A stretch of 64,000 bases of DNA from Sulfurisphaera ohwakuensis (GCF_009729055.1 NZ_CP045484.1:2490872-2554871), one strand, 5' to 3'. Positions 28,884-38,117 are shown, numbered from the stretch's first letter. The notes: a model not told the origin generated them from the sequence alone. Made by a program: numbers and translations.

Positions 28884-29042
28884 GTATACTCACCCTTATG
28901 TTTTATTCGGGCTTTTTGCCCAACTTCCGGTCCGAATTGGAGGAGGCCAAGCTCACCGACGGGCTTCAAGCCCAAGGAAGTCAACGGCCTACACCCCAGT
29001 CAGATCTGTATTACACAGATCTGACTAATATGTTTTATATAA
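28884..29042 (-). ncRNA. Candidate IS110 bridge RNA region
   Basis: The ~160 bp 5' of the transposase is markedly richer in G+C than its surroundings and holds several stems: a perfect 12-bp hairpin AGTCAGATCTGT/ACAGATCTGACT (28998-29026, loop ATTAC), GGGC-TTTTT-GCCC (28909-28921), GGGCTT/AAGCCC (28961-28973) and an outer ACTTCC/GGAAGT pairing (28923-28928 with 28976-28981). IS110-group elements are known to encode a bridge RNA upstream of the recombinase. The position and structure fit; guide loops were not matched to target or donor by me. Confidence 0.55.
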
Positions 29043-29045
29043 GTT

Positions 29046-29537
29046 GATCTATTAGGCTCTCAGCCTACAGAAGGAAACATTAAAGGCGGTTTATCTACTA
29101 TTGAAGAAAAGGCTTTAGGGAATATACAGAAACTTGGCACAAAACCAATCACATGTGTATTGGACTACTTAGATCCCCTTCCTTCTGGATCATCTCGCTT
29201 ATGTTTCGTAAATACGTCTTCTGCTGCAGCTGAAGCAGTAACGTTATTTGCAGCAAAAGGTTCTGTTCTTCATTTATTCACGACTGGACAAGGAAATGTT
29301 GTTGGTCATCCTATTATTCCGGTAATAAAAATATCGGCAAATCCTAAAACTGTAACAACAATGGCGGAACATATAGATGTTGATGTCTCAGACTTGCTTC
29401 AACTTAAGGTTTCATTAAAAGAGGCTGGAGAAAGAATATTTAATTATGCTTTAAGGGTAATGAATGGAAGATTAACATCAGCAGAAGTACTTCAGCATGA
29501 TGAGTTTTCTCCTATAAAACTATACATAAGTGCGTAA
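29046..29537 (+). pseudogene. Altronate/galactarate-type dehydratase large subunit, 3' part
   Basis: Continuation of the split gene from DLLGSQPTEGNIKGGLSTIEEKALGN, followed by GSSRLCFVNTSSAAAEAVTLFAAKGSVLHLFTTGQGNVVGHPIIPVIKISANP, the C-terminal UxaA/GarD block, to the stop at 29537. No mutation other than the insertion is visible here, suggesting the IS110 event is recent. An internal ATG exists at 29160, but a separate protein from it would lack the first half of the domain. The next gene starts 3 nt later. Confidence 0.85.
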
Positions 29538-29540
29538 AAA

Positions 29541-30653
29541 ATGAAGGTTTCTATTTTACCAGCATCAATACCTTATATAGATAATCCAATGCCAGAATGG
29601 GTTGATGAGTGGGGAGTACAATTATTTACAAAAGTTAACATAAGTAATTATGTTGGCTATGGTGAGGTTCTAATAGCTGGCAGTGGTATTATCTCAGCTT
29701 ATATCGGTGTTTTTGAGGATTTAATTATTCCTTATTTAGAAAATGTAGAAGTTGTCTCAATAAATGAGGTAGTTGAAAAGTTAGAGAAAATGCTATATTC
29801 TGCGGGACTATGTAGTGTAACCTTAGGTTCTATTGGTGGGGTTGAAACTGCATTATGGCATGCTTTTTCAAAGATGAGGAATATGAAAATTTATGAGTTC
29901 TTTGGAGGTAAAGTAAGAGATTATATTCCGGTTTACGCTAGTTTTCCCAGATACAAGAGGATTAATGATATTATAAATGCAGTTAAAGTTGCAATTGATA
30001 GGGGCTTTACTCTTGTAAAGCTACATCAACAACCTCAGATGATCGAAGATGCTTTGAAGAAAATTAGAGAGATTTTTGGTTTTGAAATTAAGATAGCCAT
30101 TGATTTTAATTCTGCTTTTGATTACTCATCGGCATTATCATTTTTAAACAAGATCCACCGTTATGAGATTGAATGGTATGAGGAACCGATTTATCCTCCA
30201 AATGATTATGATAATTTAAAGCGTTTAGCAGAAAAATTCCCAATATCTGCTGGGGAGAATGAGTATACTATTCATAACTTTAGGAAGTTAATTGAAAGTG
30301 GGGTTGAGTATGTGCAACCGGATATTTCTAAAATTGGCGGTTACTTGAAGATGATTAAAGTTATTGATTTAGCTGAGAGTTACGGAGTAAAAATCATCCC
30401 ACATTTAAGGCCTCAGAGGTCTGGAATAGCACTATTCCACACTCTACAACTTGCGTTAGCTAAGAGGAATATAGTTAAAGTTGAGTTTCCGTTAGCGCAA
30501 ATTCCTTCAGAACTGTTTAACGCTGAGTTCAAAATAAATAATGGTTTAGTTAAGGTTCCAGAGGATGTTTCATTAAATGAGGAAATATTACGCGAAAAAT
30601 ATAATTTCACTAGAAAACTGAGGATTTTGAAATTTGCTGATCTGGCAACATAA
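29541..30653 (+). CDS. Enolase-superfamily (mandelate racemase/muconate-lactonizing type) sugar-acid dehydratase
   Basis: Enolase-superfamily enzyme (370 aa): capping domain (~1-125) and barrel. Catalytic and metal positions are FTLVKLHQQ (Lys base), KIAIDFNSAF (metal Asp), IEWYEEPI (metal Glu), SAGENEY (metal Glu), QPDISKIGG and KIIPHLRPQ (His). This points to dehydration or racemisation of an acid sugar. It follows the broken dehydratase after 3 nt and so belongs to the same operon. It may carry out the pathway's dehydration step in place of the disrupted enzyme; that is inference. Confidence 0.82.
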   Translation: MKVSILPASIPYIDNPMPEWVDEWGVQLFTKVNISNYVGYGEVLIAGSGIISAYIGVFEDLIIPYLENVEVVSINEVVEKLEKMLYSAGLCSVTLGSIGGVETALWHAFSKMRNMKIYEFFGGKVRDYIPVYASFPRYKRINDIINAVKVAIDRGFTLVKLHQQPQMIEDALKKIREIFGFEIKIAIDFNSAFDYSSALSFLNKIHRYEIEWYEEPIYPPNDYDNLKRLAEKFPISAGENEYTIHNFRKLIESGVEYVQPDISKIGGYLKMIKVIDLAESYGVKIIPHLRPQRSGIALFHTLQLALAKRNIVKVEFPLAQIPSELFNAEFKINNGLVKVPEDVSLNEEILREKYNFTRKLRILKFADLAT

Positions 30654-30684
30654 TCTTAAATACTTTTTTTCCTAGTTAATTATC

Positions 30685-31326
30685 GTGTCTTTATCACAAT
30701 TGGCATACGAAAAGATCTTGAATTTAATTATAAACGGCAAGTATAAACCAGGGAATTTGCTTAAGGAAGATGAATTGGCAAATACTCTTAATATTAGTAG
30801 AACACCAGTTAGAGAAGCTTTAGCTAGATTAGAGAGGGATGGTATTATAATAAAATCTGGGAAGTCGTATTCTGTTATTCCTTTATCAGCAGAAGATATA
30901 ATTCAAATTTATGAAATTAGGATTCCTTTAGAGGCTGAAGCAAGTAAGTTAGCTTCTATTAGGGGTACTGAGGAGGAGTTAAAGAAAATGCTAGACATCA
31001 TAGAGGAGATAAAAAGAGTGAAGGAAGATGCTGAGCCTTTGACTTTAGCTGAACTTAATGGAAAACTTCATAGAACTATAAGTGAAGCTTCTCATAATAA
31101 ATTTCTGGTTGATATATTAGAGAATATAAGATTAAAATTAAAAATAGTTAGGGTAACACTTTTTACTAGTTTTCAGAGGAGAGAGGAAGAATTAAGAGAA
31201 CACAGCGAAATTGTTACGTCTATTATAGAGAGGAATCCCGATAAAGCTTATCAACTTATGAAGGAGCATGAACTAAATGTTCTAGAATATGTAAAAAAGA
31301 ACATTTTACCAATACTCTTTAGATGA
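30685..31326 (+). CDS. GntR-family regulator with FCD ligand domain
   Basis: Regulator of 213 residues. The N-terminal winged helix (residues ~1-70) shows GKYKPGNLLKEDELANTLNISRTPVREALARLERDGII, a near-consensus GntR recognition segment. The FCD all-helical domain has metal-binding positions in NGKLHRTI, REHSEIV and MKEHELNV (three His), which usually bind a small carboxylate or sugar acid. The start is GTG. It is the last gene of the dehydratase operon and the probable binder of the GTATAC dyads in the island's promoters. Confidence 0.88.
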   Translation: MSLSQLAYEKILNLIINGKYKPGNLLKEDELANTLNISRTPVREALARLERDGIIIKSGKSYSVIPLSAEDIIQIYEIRIPLEAEASKLASIRGTEEELKKMLDIIEEIKRVKEDAEPLTLAELNGKLHRTISEASHNKFLVDILENIRLKLKIVRVTLFTSFQRREEELREHSEIVTSIIERNPDKAYQLMKEHELNVLEYVKKNILPILFR

Positions 31327-31369
31327 GTTACTTTAACCGTCTCGGTAGGATATATCTTACTGTATACAT

Positions 31370-31382
31370 TAAACTTCTCCTT
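31370..31382. promoter_or_regulatory. Fifth GTATAC-type operator
   Basis: ACTGTATACATTA (dyad core 31372-31377) is identical to the site before the dehydratase operon. It lies after the GntR gene and 113 bp before a short leaderless-looking reading frame (31495), so the gene it once served appears to be lost. Confidence 0.5.
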
Positions 31383-31465
31383 TTAAAATTTCCTCTGACT
31401 TGTTTTCTACTTATTAACATTTTAGTCTATAATTAGAATGTTAATGAAATTTTGTTAATTAATAA

Positions 31466-31639
31466 ATCTTATAAAGTAATAGTTATCTTATTTATGATAA
31501 GATTCGTTATTGGGAAAGATAATCTCTTTCAATTAAAGCATTTAAAGGAAGAGGCTTAAGGGAATTTAAGCTAACGAAAGCGTTTCCATACTCTACAAAT
31601 ATAAATCTTTCTCTTAAAGTCTAATGAGGTAAATTATAA
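31466..31639 (+). pseudogene. Remnant of an unidentified gene with intact promoter
   Basis: A TATA-like CTTATAAAG (about 31468-31476) precedes an ATG at 31495 by some 25 bp. The frame reads MIRFVIGKDNLFQLKHLKEEA and stops at TAA; coding-like sequence continues in another frame (EFKLTKAFPYSTNINLSLKV) until just before the IS at 31640. I do not recognise the family. The upstream operator suggests that it belonged to the sugar-acid regulon. The rest of 31327-31465 shows nothing else. Confidence 0.35.
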
Positions 31640-32835
31640 ATAGCAGTTATTCTACTTTCCTTTGGTAATACAAGACTTTCAGTACTACCGATAAAGTTTT
31701 TAATTTACCACATAATTGATTAAAAAGTATGAAGAACGAGAAGGAACTAGAAGTTGCAAGGAGCGAATTCATCAAGGCATTCAACCACCTAGTTGGAATA
31801 CTTAGAATGAAGGGACTCAAAAGAAAAGTAGCACTAGGCCTAACACTCATGACACTAATAGGAGGAAGAGCAAGCATAAGAAACACAGCAATAACATTCG
31901 GACTAAACTACACAAACCTATTAGAAGCACTAGAACGCCTTGAAGAAGCATGGAAACACTACCTTAATACACTAAGCAAAACAATAGTAGGACCCGTAGT
32001 GATTATAATAGACGACACATTCGACCACAAACCCTACTCAAGAATAGAAGAAATAGCAAGCAAACACGGGAACTACATCTTCTACTGCTCCACACACAAG
32101 AAATTCGAACCAGGAATACAAATACTCACAATAGCCTTATCGACTTAGCCACGGGAAAAAACTACTTGGTCGGCGCATTCCCATACGCAACAAGAAAAAT
32201 GTGGGAAAGCGGGATGGTGAGCGAATTCAAGACAAAGATAGAGATGGCTGCAGAAATAATTGAGATACTCAAGAGTAAATTCACTATAGCTAGGGTTGTG
32301 TTTGATTCTTGGTATTGGTCTGAGAAGTTGGTGAGGGGTAGTGTTGTTTCTGAGTTGAGGTCTAATAGGAGGCTCTTAAGGGTTAGGTGCTTGGAGGGAG
32401 GGGGGACGTTGGATGTGGAGGGGCACATCCACGTCCGAGATCTCCCTCCAGGCTCTTACTTGGCTGACCTAACCCTTGAGAGTCGAGTTATTACTATAAA
32501 GTTGTTAATACTGGAATATAAATCTAATAGGCTGAATTTGTACTCTACTGATCTTAGCTTGAGTGATGAGGAGATAGAGAGGACTTGGAGGATTAGGTGG
32601 GAGATAGAGAAGTTTCACAAGGATATTAAGGCTCTTGGTATGCAAGATTCCTCTTTCTTAAAGAGGAAGAGGCTTCAAGGTTACTTGCTTCTCTTCGTGA
32701 TGGTGGTTAACACGGTTAGAGATTTGATTAGCTCCCTTAACTTGAGGAGTTTCTCCGGTTCGTTGAAAATCGTTTAGGTGGTGCTCTAGGTTTGATGAAA
32801 ACTTTTAAGTTACGTTAAAGTAGAATAACTGCTAT
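31640..32835 (+). mobile_element. DDE insertion sequence with 19-bp terminal inverted repeats (1196 bp)
   Basis: Perfect inverted repeats ATAGCAGTTATTCTACTTT (31640-31658) and its complement (32817-32835) bound one transposase gene. ATAA flanks both ends and may be all or part of a target duplication. Length and layout match Sulfolobus IS elements of the IS4/ISH3-like range; the exact family is uncertain. The transposase is frameshifted, so this copy is probably immobile without help. Confidence 0.85.
31729..32777 (+). pseudogene. Frameshifted DDE transposase
   Basis: Two frames make one transposase. The first (31729-32148) has VVIIIDDTFDHKPYSR with the first catalytic Asp and ends after LTIALST. 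The second resumes, one base out, as IDLATGKNYLVGAFPYATRK, continues through VVFDSWYWSEKLV (second Asp) and ends with RTWRIRWEIEKFHKDIKALGMQ (Glu). A single-base loss near 32140 explains the break. No slippery heptamer or structure suited to programmed frameshifting is evident there. It has more G+C than the flanks, as expected for an incoming IS. Confidence 0.85.
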
Positions 32836-32984
32836 ATAATCAATTATAAAATTATTCTAATTCTATAAGAATATTACAATTTGCTAAGGAGAAGTGAATA
32901 GACCGAGAATTGTTACCTAGAGCTCTTCGACGTTTTTAGATCTTATTGATTAATTATACTTTAAGTTTTTTTATTCAATTTATC

Positions 32985-33042
32985 TTATTCACTATACTGC
33001 ATAAGTTTTACGGTAAAATTATTCACTATACTGCATAAGTTT
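32985..33042. repeat. Tandem 24-bp direct repeat upstream of the AAA ATPase
   Basis: TTATTCACTATACTGCATAAGTTT occurs at 32985-33008 and 33019-33042, a 34-bp period with a 10-bp spacer. The second copy runs into TTTATAAG, the likely TATA box of the gene at 33069, so it is either a promoter duplication or a repeated operator. Confidence 0.7.
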
Positions 33043-33068
33043 ATAAGAATTAAGGGAAAATATATACT

Positions 33069-34301
33069 GTGAGTGAAATAAAACAAGTGCTTGTAGATCA
33101 GAAAGTAAGATTAGAAAGAAAATTCGAAAAGGAAAGAATTATAGAGAGAGATATTCCAAATTTGAAAAAATATCTTTCTCAGCCTAACGTTTTAGCAATA
33201 CTTGGTGTTAGAAGGAGTGGTAAATCAACATTAGCTGAAATGCTATTAAGAGGAGAAAATTTCGGGTACGTAAATTTTGATGATGATAGATTGGCTGGGA
33301 TAAGGGTTGAGGATTTACACAAGTTGGAAAAAGCTATTTATGAGCTATTTGGCGAAGTGGAGTACTTCCTTTTTGACGAAATTCATAACGTAGATGGCTG
33401 GGAATTATTCGTAAGTAGATTAAGGGAAGAAGGTAAAAAAATAGTTATAACTGGAAGTAATTCAAAAATGCTTTCTGGTGAACTTGCAACTGCACTAACT
33501 GGAAGACACGTAAACTTTACTTTATTTCCCTTCTCTTTTTTGGAGTATCTGAGATTTAAGGGGGTTAGAATTGAAAGAGTAAAGAATACATATACTACTT
33601 CCTCGGAAGGTGTAATCAAAAGGGAATTGGAAAATTACATTATAGAAGGAGGTTTCCCAGAAGTATTGAAAATATCCGAAGATTTTATTTTCACAATATT
33701 TTCGGATATAGTTTATAAGGACGTTGTACAGAGATTAAAAATAAAGAGGATTGAATTATTTAGATCGTTTGCAGTAAACATTATAAAATATTTCTCTAAT
33801 GAAGTCTCATTATCAAGATTGTCTAAAACACTTAAACTTAGTAATAATACTGTTGAAGAGTGGTTTAACGGTCTTGTAAATGCTTATGTAATAATAACGT
33901 CTGAAAGATTTACTGGTAAGCCGAGAGAGGGTATGACATCACCAAAGAAAGTTTACGTAATAGACCCAGGTTTTATATCTTCAATTGCTTTAGACAATTC
34001 GAAAGGTAGGATAATGGAAAATTTAGTTGCATTACAACTATCTAGAATGGGAGAAAAACTGTTTTATGTGAAGAGTAATAATTACGAAATAGATTTTCTA
34101 GTAAAGGATAAGGCAATCCAGGTTACTTATGCCTCTGGGAAGGACGAAATACCTAAGAGAGAAATTGAAGGATTAAATAAGATTAAGGCGAGTAAAAAGT
34201 TTGTAATAACCTGGGACTATGAGGATGAAACAAAAGAAATAAAATTCATACCAATATGGAAATTTTTATTAAATACACAAGAGTATTTGAGTGATAATTA
34301 A
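33069..34301 (+). CDS. AAA ATPase with C-terminal DUF4143 domain
   Basis: A 410-residue protein of the AAA_14/DUF4143 group common in archaea. Walker A is GVRRSGKSTLA (about residues 45-55), Walker B YFLFDEIHN, sensor ITGSNSKML and an arginine-rich RHVNF segment. The C-terminal ~130 residues have a winged helix (LSRLSKTLKLSNNTVEEWFNGL) and a nuclease-like end (GRIMENLVALQLSRMGEKLFY ... YEIDFLVKDKAIQVTY) reminiscent of the PD-(D/E)xK fold. The group's function is unknown and often considered mobile or defence-linked. GTG start; flanked by an IS and a promoter-embedded direct repeat. Confidence 0.82.
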   Translation: MSEIKQVLVDQKVRLERKFEKERIIERDIPNLKKYLSQPNVLAILGVRRSGKSTLAEMLLRGENFGYVNFDDDRLAGIRVEDLHKLEKAIYELFGEVEYFLFDEIHNVDGWELFVSRLREEGKKIVITGSNSKMLSGELATALTGRHVNFTLFPFSFLEYLRFKGVRIERVKNTYTTSSEGVIKRELENYIIEGGFPEVLKISEDFIFTIFSDIVYKDVVQRLKIKRIELFRSFAVNIIKYFSNEVSLSRLSKTLKLSNNTVEEWFNGLVNAYVIITSERFTGKPREGMTSPKKVYVIDPGFISSIALDNSKGRIMENLVALQLSRMGEKLFYVKSNNYEIDFLVKDKAIQVTYASGKDEIPKREIEGLNKIKASKKFVITWDYEDETKEIKFIPIWKFLLNTQEYLSDN

Positions 34302-34430
34302 CTCTCATTGCTAACTTCTTAATTTCACAGTACAATTACCGTTCTTTAGTCGATATTTCAACATTAATCTTACCAATTATATTTAATTACCGTTAAAGTA
34401 TGAAACCTTCTAACTCAGCTACTTCACTCT

Positions 34431-35609
34431 TTAATAATCTTTCCAAGTTCCTTTTACTACCCATAATGGTTCGCCAGGTTCAAAAACCTCCTCTTTAACT
34501 CTTAATTCTTCTATCATTTTCTCGTTGAAATCAACTCCAATTCCAGGCTTCTCTGGCACTAGGGCTTCTCCATTTTCTACGGGAGTACTATCCCTTATCA
34601 ATTCCCTCTTCCATGAAGGAAACCATTCATAGAAAGATTCTTGAATTAAAAAGTTTGGTATTACAGTATCTAATTGTAGAGTTACAGCATTTAATATTGG
34701 TCCTTGAGCATTATGAAAAGCAATCATTACATCAAAAACCTCAGCAATTCCAACAACCTTCTTAGCCTCAGTAACGCCACCTATTCTGTATAAGTCTATC
34801 TGTAAATAATCAACAAGTCCCTCTTTCATAAACTCTAACGCTTGATTTTTTGTAATTATCCTTTCACCTAATGCAACTCTAAGCCTTGTAAAAGACCTAT
34901 ATTTTCTCAATCCCTCAACATCTTCTGGGTGTACGGGTTCTTCAACGAATAAGGGATTATACTTTTCAAGTATTTTAGCTATCTCAATAGCACTATCTAC
35001 ATTAAATCTACCATGATGCTCAATAAGAATATCAACATCATCACCAACTGCTTCTCTAACAGCTTTAACTCTCTCTTCAGCCTCTTTCAAACCTTTTTTA
35101 TCTATAAAGTGAAAATATGAGCCAAAAGGGTCAAATTTTAACGCTTTGTAACCACGTTTAACAACTTCTTTAGCTTTCTCAGCAAAATCCTCTGGGGTTA
35201 CGGCATTTTGGTACCAACCATTAGCATAAAGCTTTATCCTATCCCTATATTTTCCACCTAGAAGTTTATAAATCGGTACTCCAAACTCTTTTCCAATTAT
35301 ATCCCATGATGCTATATCAAATGCACTATAAGCTGTTGTTGATTCTAGTGAGATAGACATGTTAAAATCCTGCTTGTACCACTCCATCCTGTTTTTCTCT
35401 AAGTCAAAGACATCTTTTCCTTTCATAACCTTATTAATCTTTTTTACTAAATCTACTACAGCATTAGCTCTTAAAGCTGTTACCGTCTCCCCATAACCAA
35501 TCATTCCATCTGTTGTAACAACTCTTACTAAGATCATTAATGATGCCCATTTTGCACTAGTTATTTCCTTACCTAATAAAATGGCCTCTACTTCAGAAAT
35601 TTTTGTCAT
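34431..35609 (-). CDS. gnaD: Gluconate/galactonate dehydratase-like enolase-superfamily enzyme
   Basis: A 392-residue enzyme with close resemblance to the characterised Sulfolobus gluconate dehydratase: [28 protein letters not shown]-like [32 protein letters not shown] (Lys), [11 protein letters not shown] (metal Asp/Glu region with His), [16 protein letters not shown] and [10 protein letters not shown]. It would convert gluconate or galactonate to 2-keto-3-deoxy-acid for the branched Entner-Doudoroff route. LQID replaces the more usual LQPD. It may be a paralogue with another sugar acid as substrate, so the symbol is tentative. Confidence 0.72.
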   Translation of the reverse strand: MTKISEVEAILLGKEITSAKWASLMILVRVVTTDGMIGYGETVTALRANAVVDLVKKINKVMKGKDVFDLEKNRMEWYKQDFNMSISLESTTAYSAFDIASWDIIGKEFGVPIYKLLGGKYRDRIKLYANGWYQNAVTPEDFAEKAKEVVKRGYKALKFDPFGSYFHFIDKKGLKEAEERVKAVREAVGDDVDILIEHHGRFNVDSAIEIAKILEKYNPLFVEEPVHPEDVEGLRKYRSFTRLRVALGERIITKNQALEFMKEGLVDYLQIDLYRIGGVTEAKKVVGIAEVFDVMIAFHNAQGPILNAVTLQLDTVIPNFLIQESFYEWFPSWKRELIRDSTPVENGEALVPEKPGIGVDFNEKMIEELRVKEEVFEPGEPLWVVKGTWKDY

Positions 35610-35727
35610 AATACAATATAGTAGAAAGAGGAAAAATAAACGTTATCTAACTTATATTCAGAATTTAATGATAAAATAATCAGTAAATTAGAGTGGCTTA
35701 ATATCATAATAATGAAGTATCAATCTT

Positions 35728-36753
35728 TTAGGTTTGAAGATAGGGAAAAGATAAAGCATTTAACTTAGATACTCTACTTTCAAAACTACTCACCGCATAA
35801 ATCTTCACCAATTTCGATAAAGCACCTCTTATAACACTATTTTTAAATAATCCTATATATTCATCACCAACTTTTAAAACTATAGCCTTTTGATTGGGTT
35901 TGAAAACGATATTATCACCTTCTACAGCATTCTTTACTGCTACACTTCCAGTTTGAGAAGCTACTTGGGCTGATTGAGGAATAAAACCGTTCTTAAAATT
36001 CGCACAATCTCCTGCACCATAAACAAATTCATAATCTACAGATCTTAAATACTCGTCTACTAACATTCTATTATTCTTGTTTGTTAATCCTAGTTCTTTT
36101 ATTATCTTAGGACCACTAAATCCGGCTGAAAATATTGTATAGTCCGTCTTTATTACTCCTTGACTTGTAATAACTTCGTTTTCCTTAACCTCATCAACCT
36201 TTCCATTTAAGATAATGTTTACCCCTAATTCCTCTAAAGCCTTCTGTACTTCAGTAGAAAAATTAGGGGATAAATAAGGTACTAATCTCTTTTCTGCTTC
36301 TATCAGATTAACGTTAAAACCCCTCCTCTTTAAAGCCCCAGCTAATTCGATGCCTAAAGCCCCTCCTCCGAGTATAGTTACAGTTGACCCCTCTCTAAAT
36401 TTTCTTATTTTCTCTATGTCTTGTAGTGTGAACCCAATTGTATATTTCTCAGCTCCCTTTATCTTACTTAGGTCTTGCTCATAACCTAAGGAGATTATTA
36501 ATTTATCAAACTTAACCTTTCCTTCAGTCGTAATAACCTCTTTCTCCTTAAAATCAACCTTTAAAACCTTGGCTTTAAGATCGACCTTTCTACGAATTAA
36601 CGGATGAGAAATTTCTAAATCATTATTCTCTATAACTTCAATCAACTTAGGAGTATTAACTACGAAATCATTTTCATCTATTAGTATCGAGTTAGGATAA
36701 GATAATTTAGCTGATATTCCAGCAAATCCACCGCCTAAAATTACAACTTTCAT
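35728..36753 (-). CDS. NDH-2/SQR-like FAD-dependent pyridine nucleotide-disulfide oxidoreductase
   Basis: Flavoprotein of 341 residues starting at the Rossmann strand MKVVILGGGFAGISAKL (FAD). A second dinucleotide fold is at VTILGGGALGIELAGALKRRG, and VYGAGDCANF is the third FAD-contact motif. The family includes type II NADH dehydrogenases and sulfide:quinone reductases. No redox-active Cys pair of the SQR kind is visible, so an NADH dehydrogenase-like role is more likely. The start at 36753 is preferred over an ATG 24 nt upstream because the fold begins there. Membrane attachment is not obvious. Confidence 0.7.
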   Translation of the reverse strand: MKVVILGGGFAGISAKLSYPNSILIDENDFVVNTPKLIEVIENNDLEISHPLIRRKVDLKAKVLKVDFKEKEVITTEGKVKFDKLIISLGYEQDLSKIKGAEKYTIGFTLQDIEKIRKFREGSTVTILGGGALGIELAGALKRRGFNVNLIEAEKRLVPYLSPNFSTEVQKALEELGVNIILNGKVDEVKENEVITSQGVIKTDYTIFSAGFSGPKIIKELGLTNKNNRMLVDEYLRSVDYEFVYGAGDCANFKNGFIPQSAQVASQTGSVAVKNAVEGDNIVFKPNQKAIVLKVGDEYIGLFKNSVIRGALSKLVKIYAVSSFESRVSKLNALSFPYLQT

Positions 36754-37013
36754 AAGTTTATATTGTAATAGTAACATTTAAATGCTACTACTAATACTTA
36801 AGTAAACTAAATAATAAAATGAACAGTGTCATCGATAGATTATAAATATTATTTACGAAGTCTAATAATAATTTTAGATATCTAAAGCTTATACTCTACA
36901 AGGAGAAATAGTCATAGGAATATAATTTATACCATAATGACGATACTACTAACATTTTCTTATATATATCATTATTTATTCTAATTATATGATTCAATAA
37001 ATTTCTTCTATTA

Positions 37014-38117
37014 CTAAATATTAAATGCAATTATTTTTTCCTTAATCATTTTTTCTATCTCGTTTTCCGAATATCCTAACTCCTTCAATATACGTAAAGT
37101 ATCTTCTCCTAAATCTGGTACATTTTGATTATTTAAAGATCCGGGTAATGGGAGCTTTGGTATCATAATGTTCTTAAACATTTCCCACTCTACTAATCCC
37201 TCACTACTAATTAGATCCTTCACACTATTTAGTTTACCTACCGGAATATCGTTATTACGCAAAATCACTATTATTTCATTTAAGCTCATTAAACTAAATT
37301 TCTGTTGTAATATTTCATGCAAGATTTTTCTATTCTTCACCCTATCTGCATTATTCTTGAACCTTTCATCATTTAAGAGATTAACTAACCCTAACGCTTT
37401 ACAAAGCTTCTCAAATTTTGTATTATCACTTACTGCTAAGTAAAATTCTCTTCCATCAGAACTCTTGAATAATTCGTATGGAGCCCAGAAGGGTAATTCA
37501 TCGCTTCCTCCTTCAAATAGCTTACCTAATTTTTGATACGCTATAAGATAATAGCCTAACCAAACAGCATTACTTTGAATTATATCAACTCTATAATGCC
37601 CAGGCTTATTCATAAGTAATGCCCATAAAATTGTGATCACACAATATGTAGAAGCATTCATGTCAGTTATTGAAGCAGGTAATCTAGCCCTTCCATTTGC
37701 ATCCATTATCCCACTTTCAGCCTCAATTATAGTACCGAAAGCAGGCAAGTTTTCGTATTTTCCCTTAGGATATCCTTTCAAGGAACAATATACGAGGGAG
37801 GGATTAACAGAAAATATTACATCATCTGATAAACCTAGTCTATCCATCGCGTAAGGAGATAAGTTCTCTATTAAAACGTTAGAATTCTTAACTAACTTTA
37901 GAAAAATTTCCTTGCCCTTTTCCTTTTTTAAATCTATAGAAATTGATTTCTTACCTCTATTATTGAAAATAAACATTGAATCTCCCAAAACGTCATCCTT
38001 CCTACTCAAATCACCTTGTAAAGTTTCTACCTTTATTACCTCAAATCCTAAATGCCGTAAAATTTCTCCTGCAAAAGGTGCAGCAACTACATGCCCTAGC
38101 TCAATAACCCTATACAT
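37014..38117 (-). CDS. Class III CoA transferase (CaiB/BaiF/FRC family)
   Basis: A 367-residue CoA transferase that would move CoA between carboxylic acids. VIELGHVVAAPFAGEILRHLGFEVIKVE and the NRGKKSISIDLKKEKGKEIFLKLVKNSNVLIENLSP block are hallmark N-terminal sequences. The catalytic Asp is in PASITDMNAS. It is divergent from the truncated acyl-CoA synthetase at 38204, and the two probably served one acid-activation pathway. Donor and acceptor acids are unknown. The 236-bp gap before it (36778-37013) shows no gene. Confidence 0.88.
   Translation of the reverse strand: MYRVIELGHVVAAPFAGEILRHLGFEVIKVETLQGDLSRKDDVLGDSMFIFNNRGKKSISIDLKKEKGKEIFLKLVKNSNVLIENLSPYAMDRLGLSDDVIFSVNPSLVYCSLKGYPKGKYENLPAFGTIIEAESGIMDANGRARLPASITDMNASTYCVITILWALLMNKPGHYRVDIIQSNAVWLGYYLIAYQKLGKLFEGGSDELPFWAPYELFKSSDGREFYLAVSDNTKFEKLCKALGLVNLLNDERFKNNADRVKNRKILHEILQQKFSLMSLNEIIVILRNNDIPVGKLNSVKDLISSEGLVEWEMFKNIMIPKLPLPGSLNNQNVPDLGEDTLRILKELGYSENEIEKMIKEKIIAFNI

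Larger units (their letters stand above)
27860..29045 (-). mobile_element. IS110-family insertion (about 1.18 kb)
   Basis: The element interrupts the dehydratase between FIESQGA (ends 27859) and DLLGSQPTEGN (starts 29046); joining these restores the family sequence in frame. It contains one DEDD transposase on the minus strand, ~75 bp after its stop, and a ~160-bp G+C-rich, hairpin-rich stretch before its start. No terminal inverted repeats are evident, as usual for IS110. Size and content match the ISC1190-like elements of Sulfolobus. The boundaries are inferred from the host protein and may shift by a few bases. Confidence 0.82.

Noticed and set aside
32130-32170. Programmed frameshift in the DDE transposase
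   Set aside because: The A6 run nearby lies after the zero-frame stop, no slippery site precedes it, and the break falls inside the catalytic domain; a simple one-base loss is more likely.
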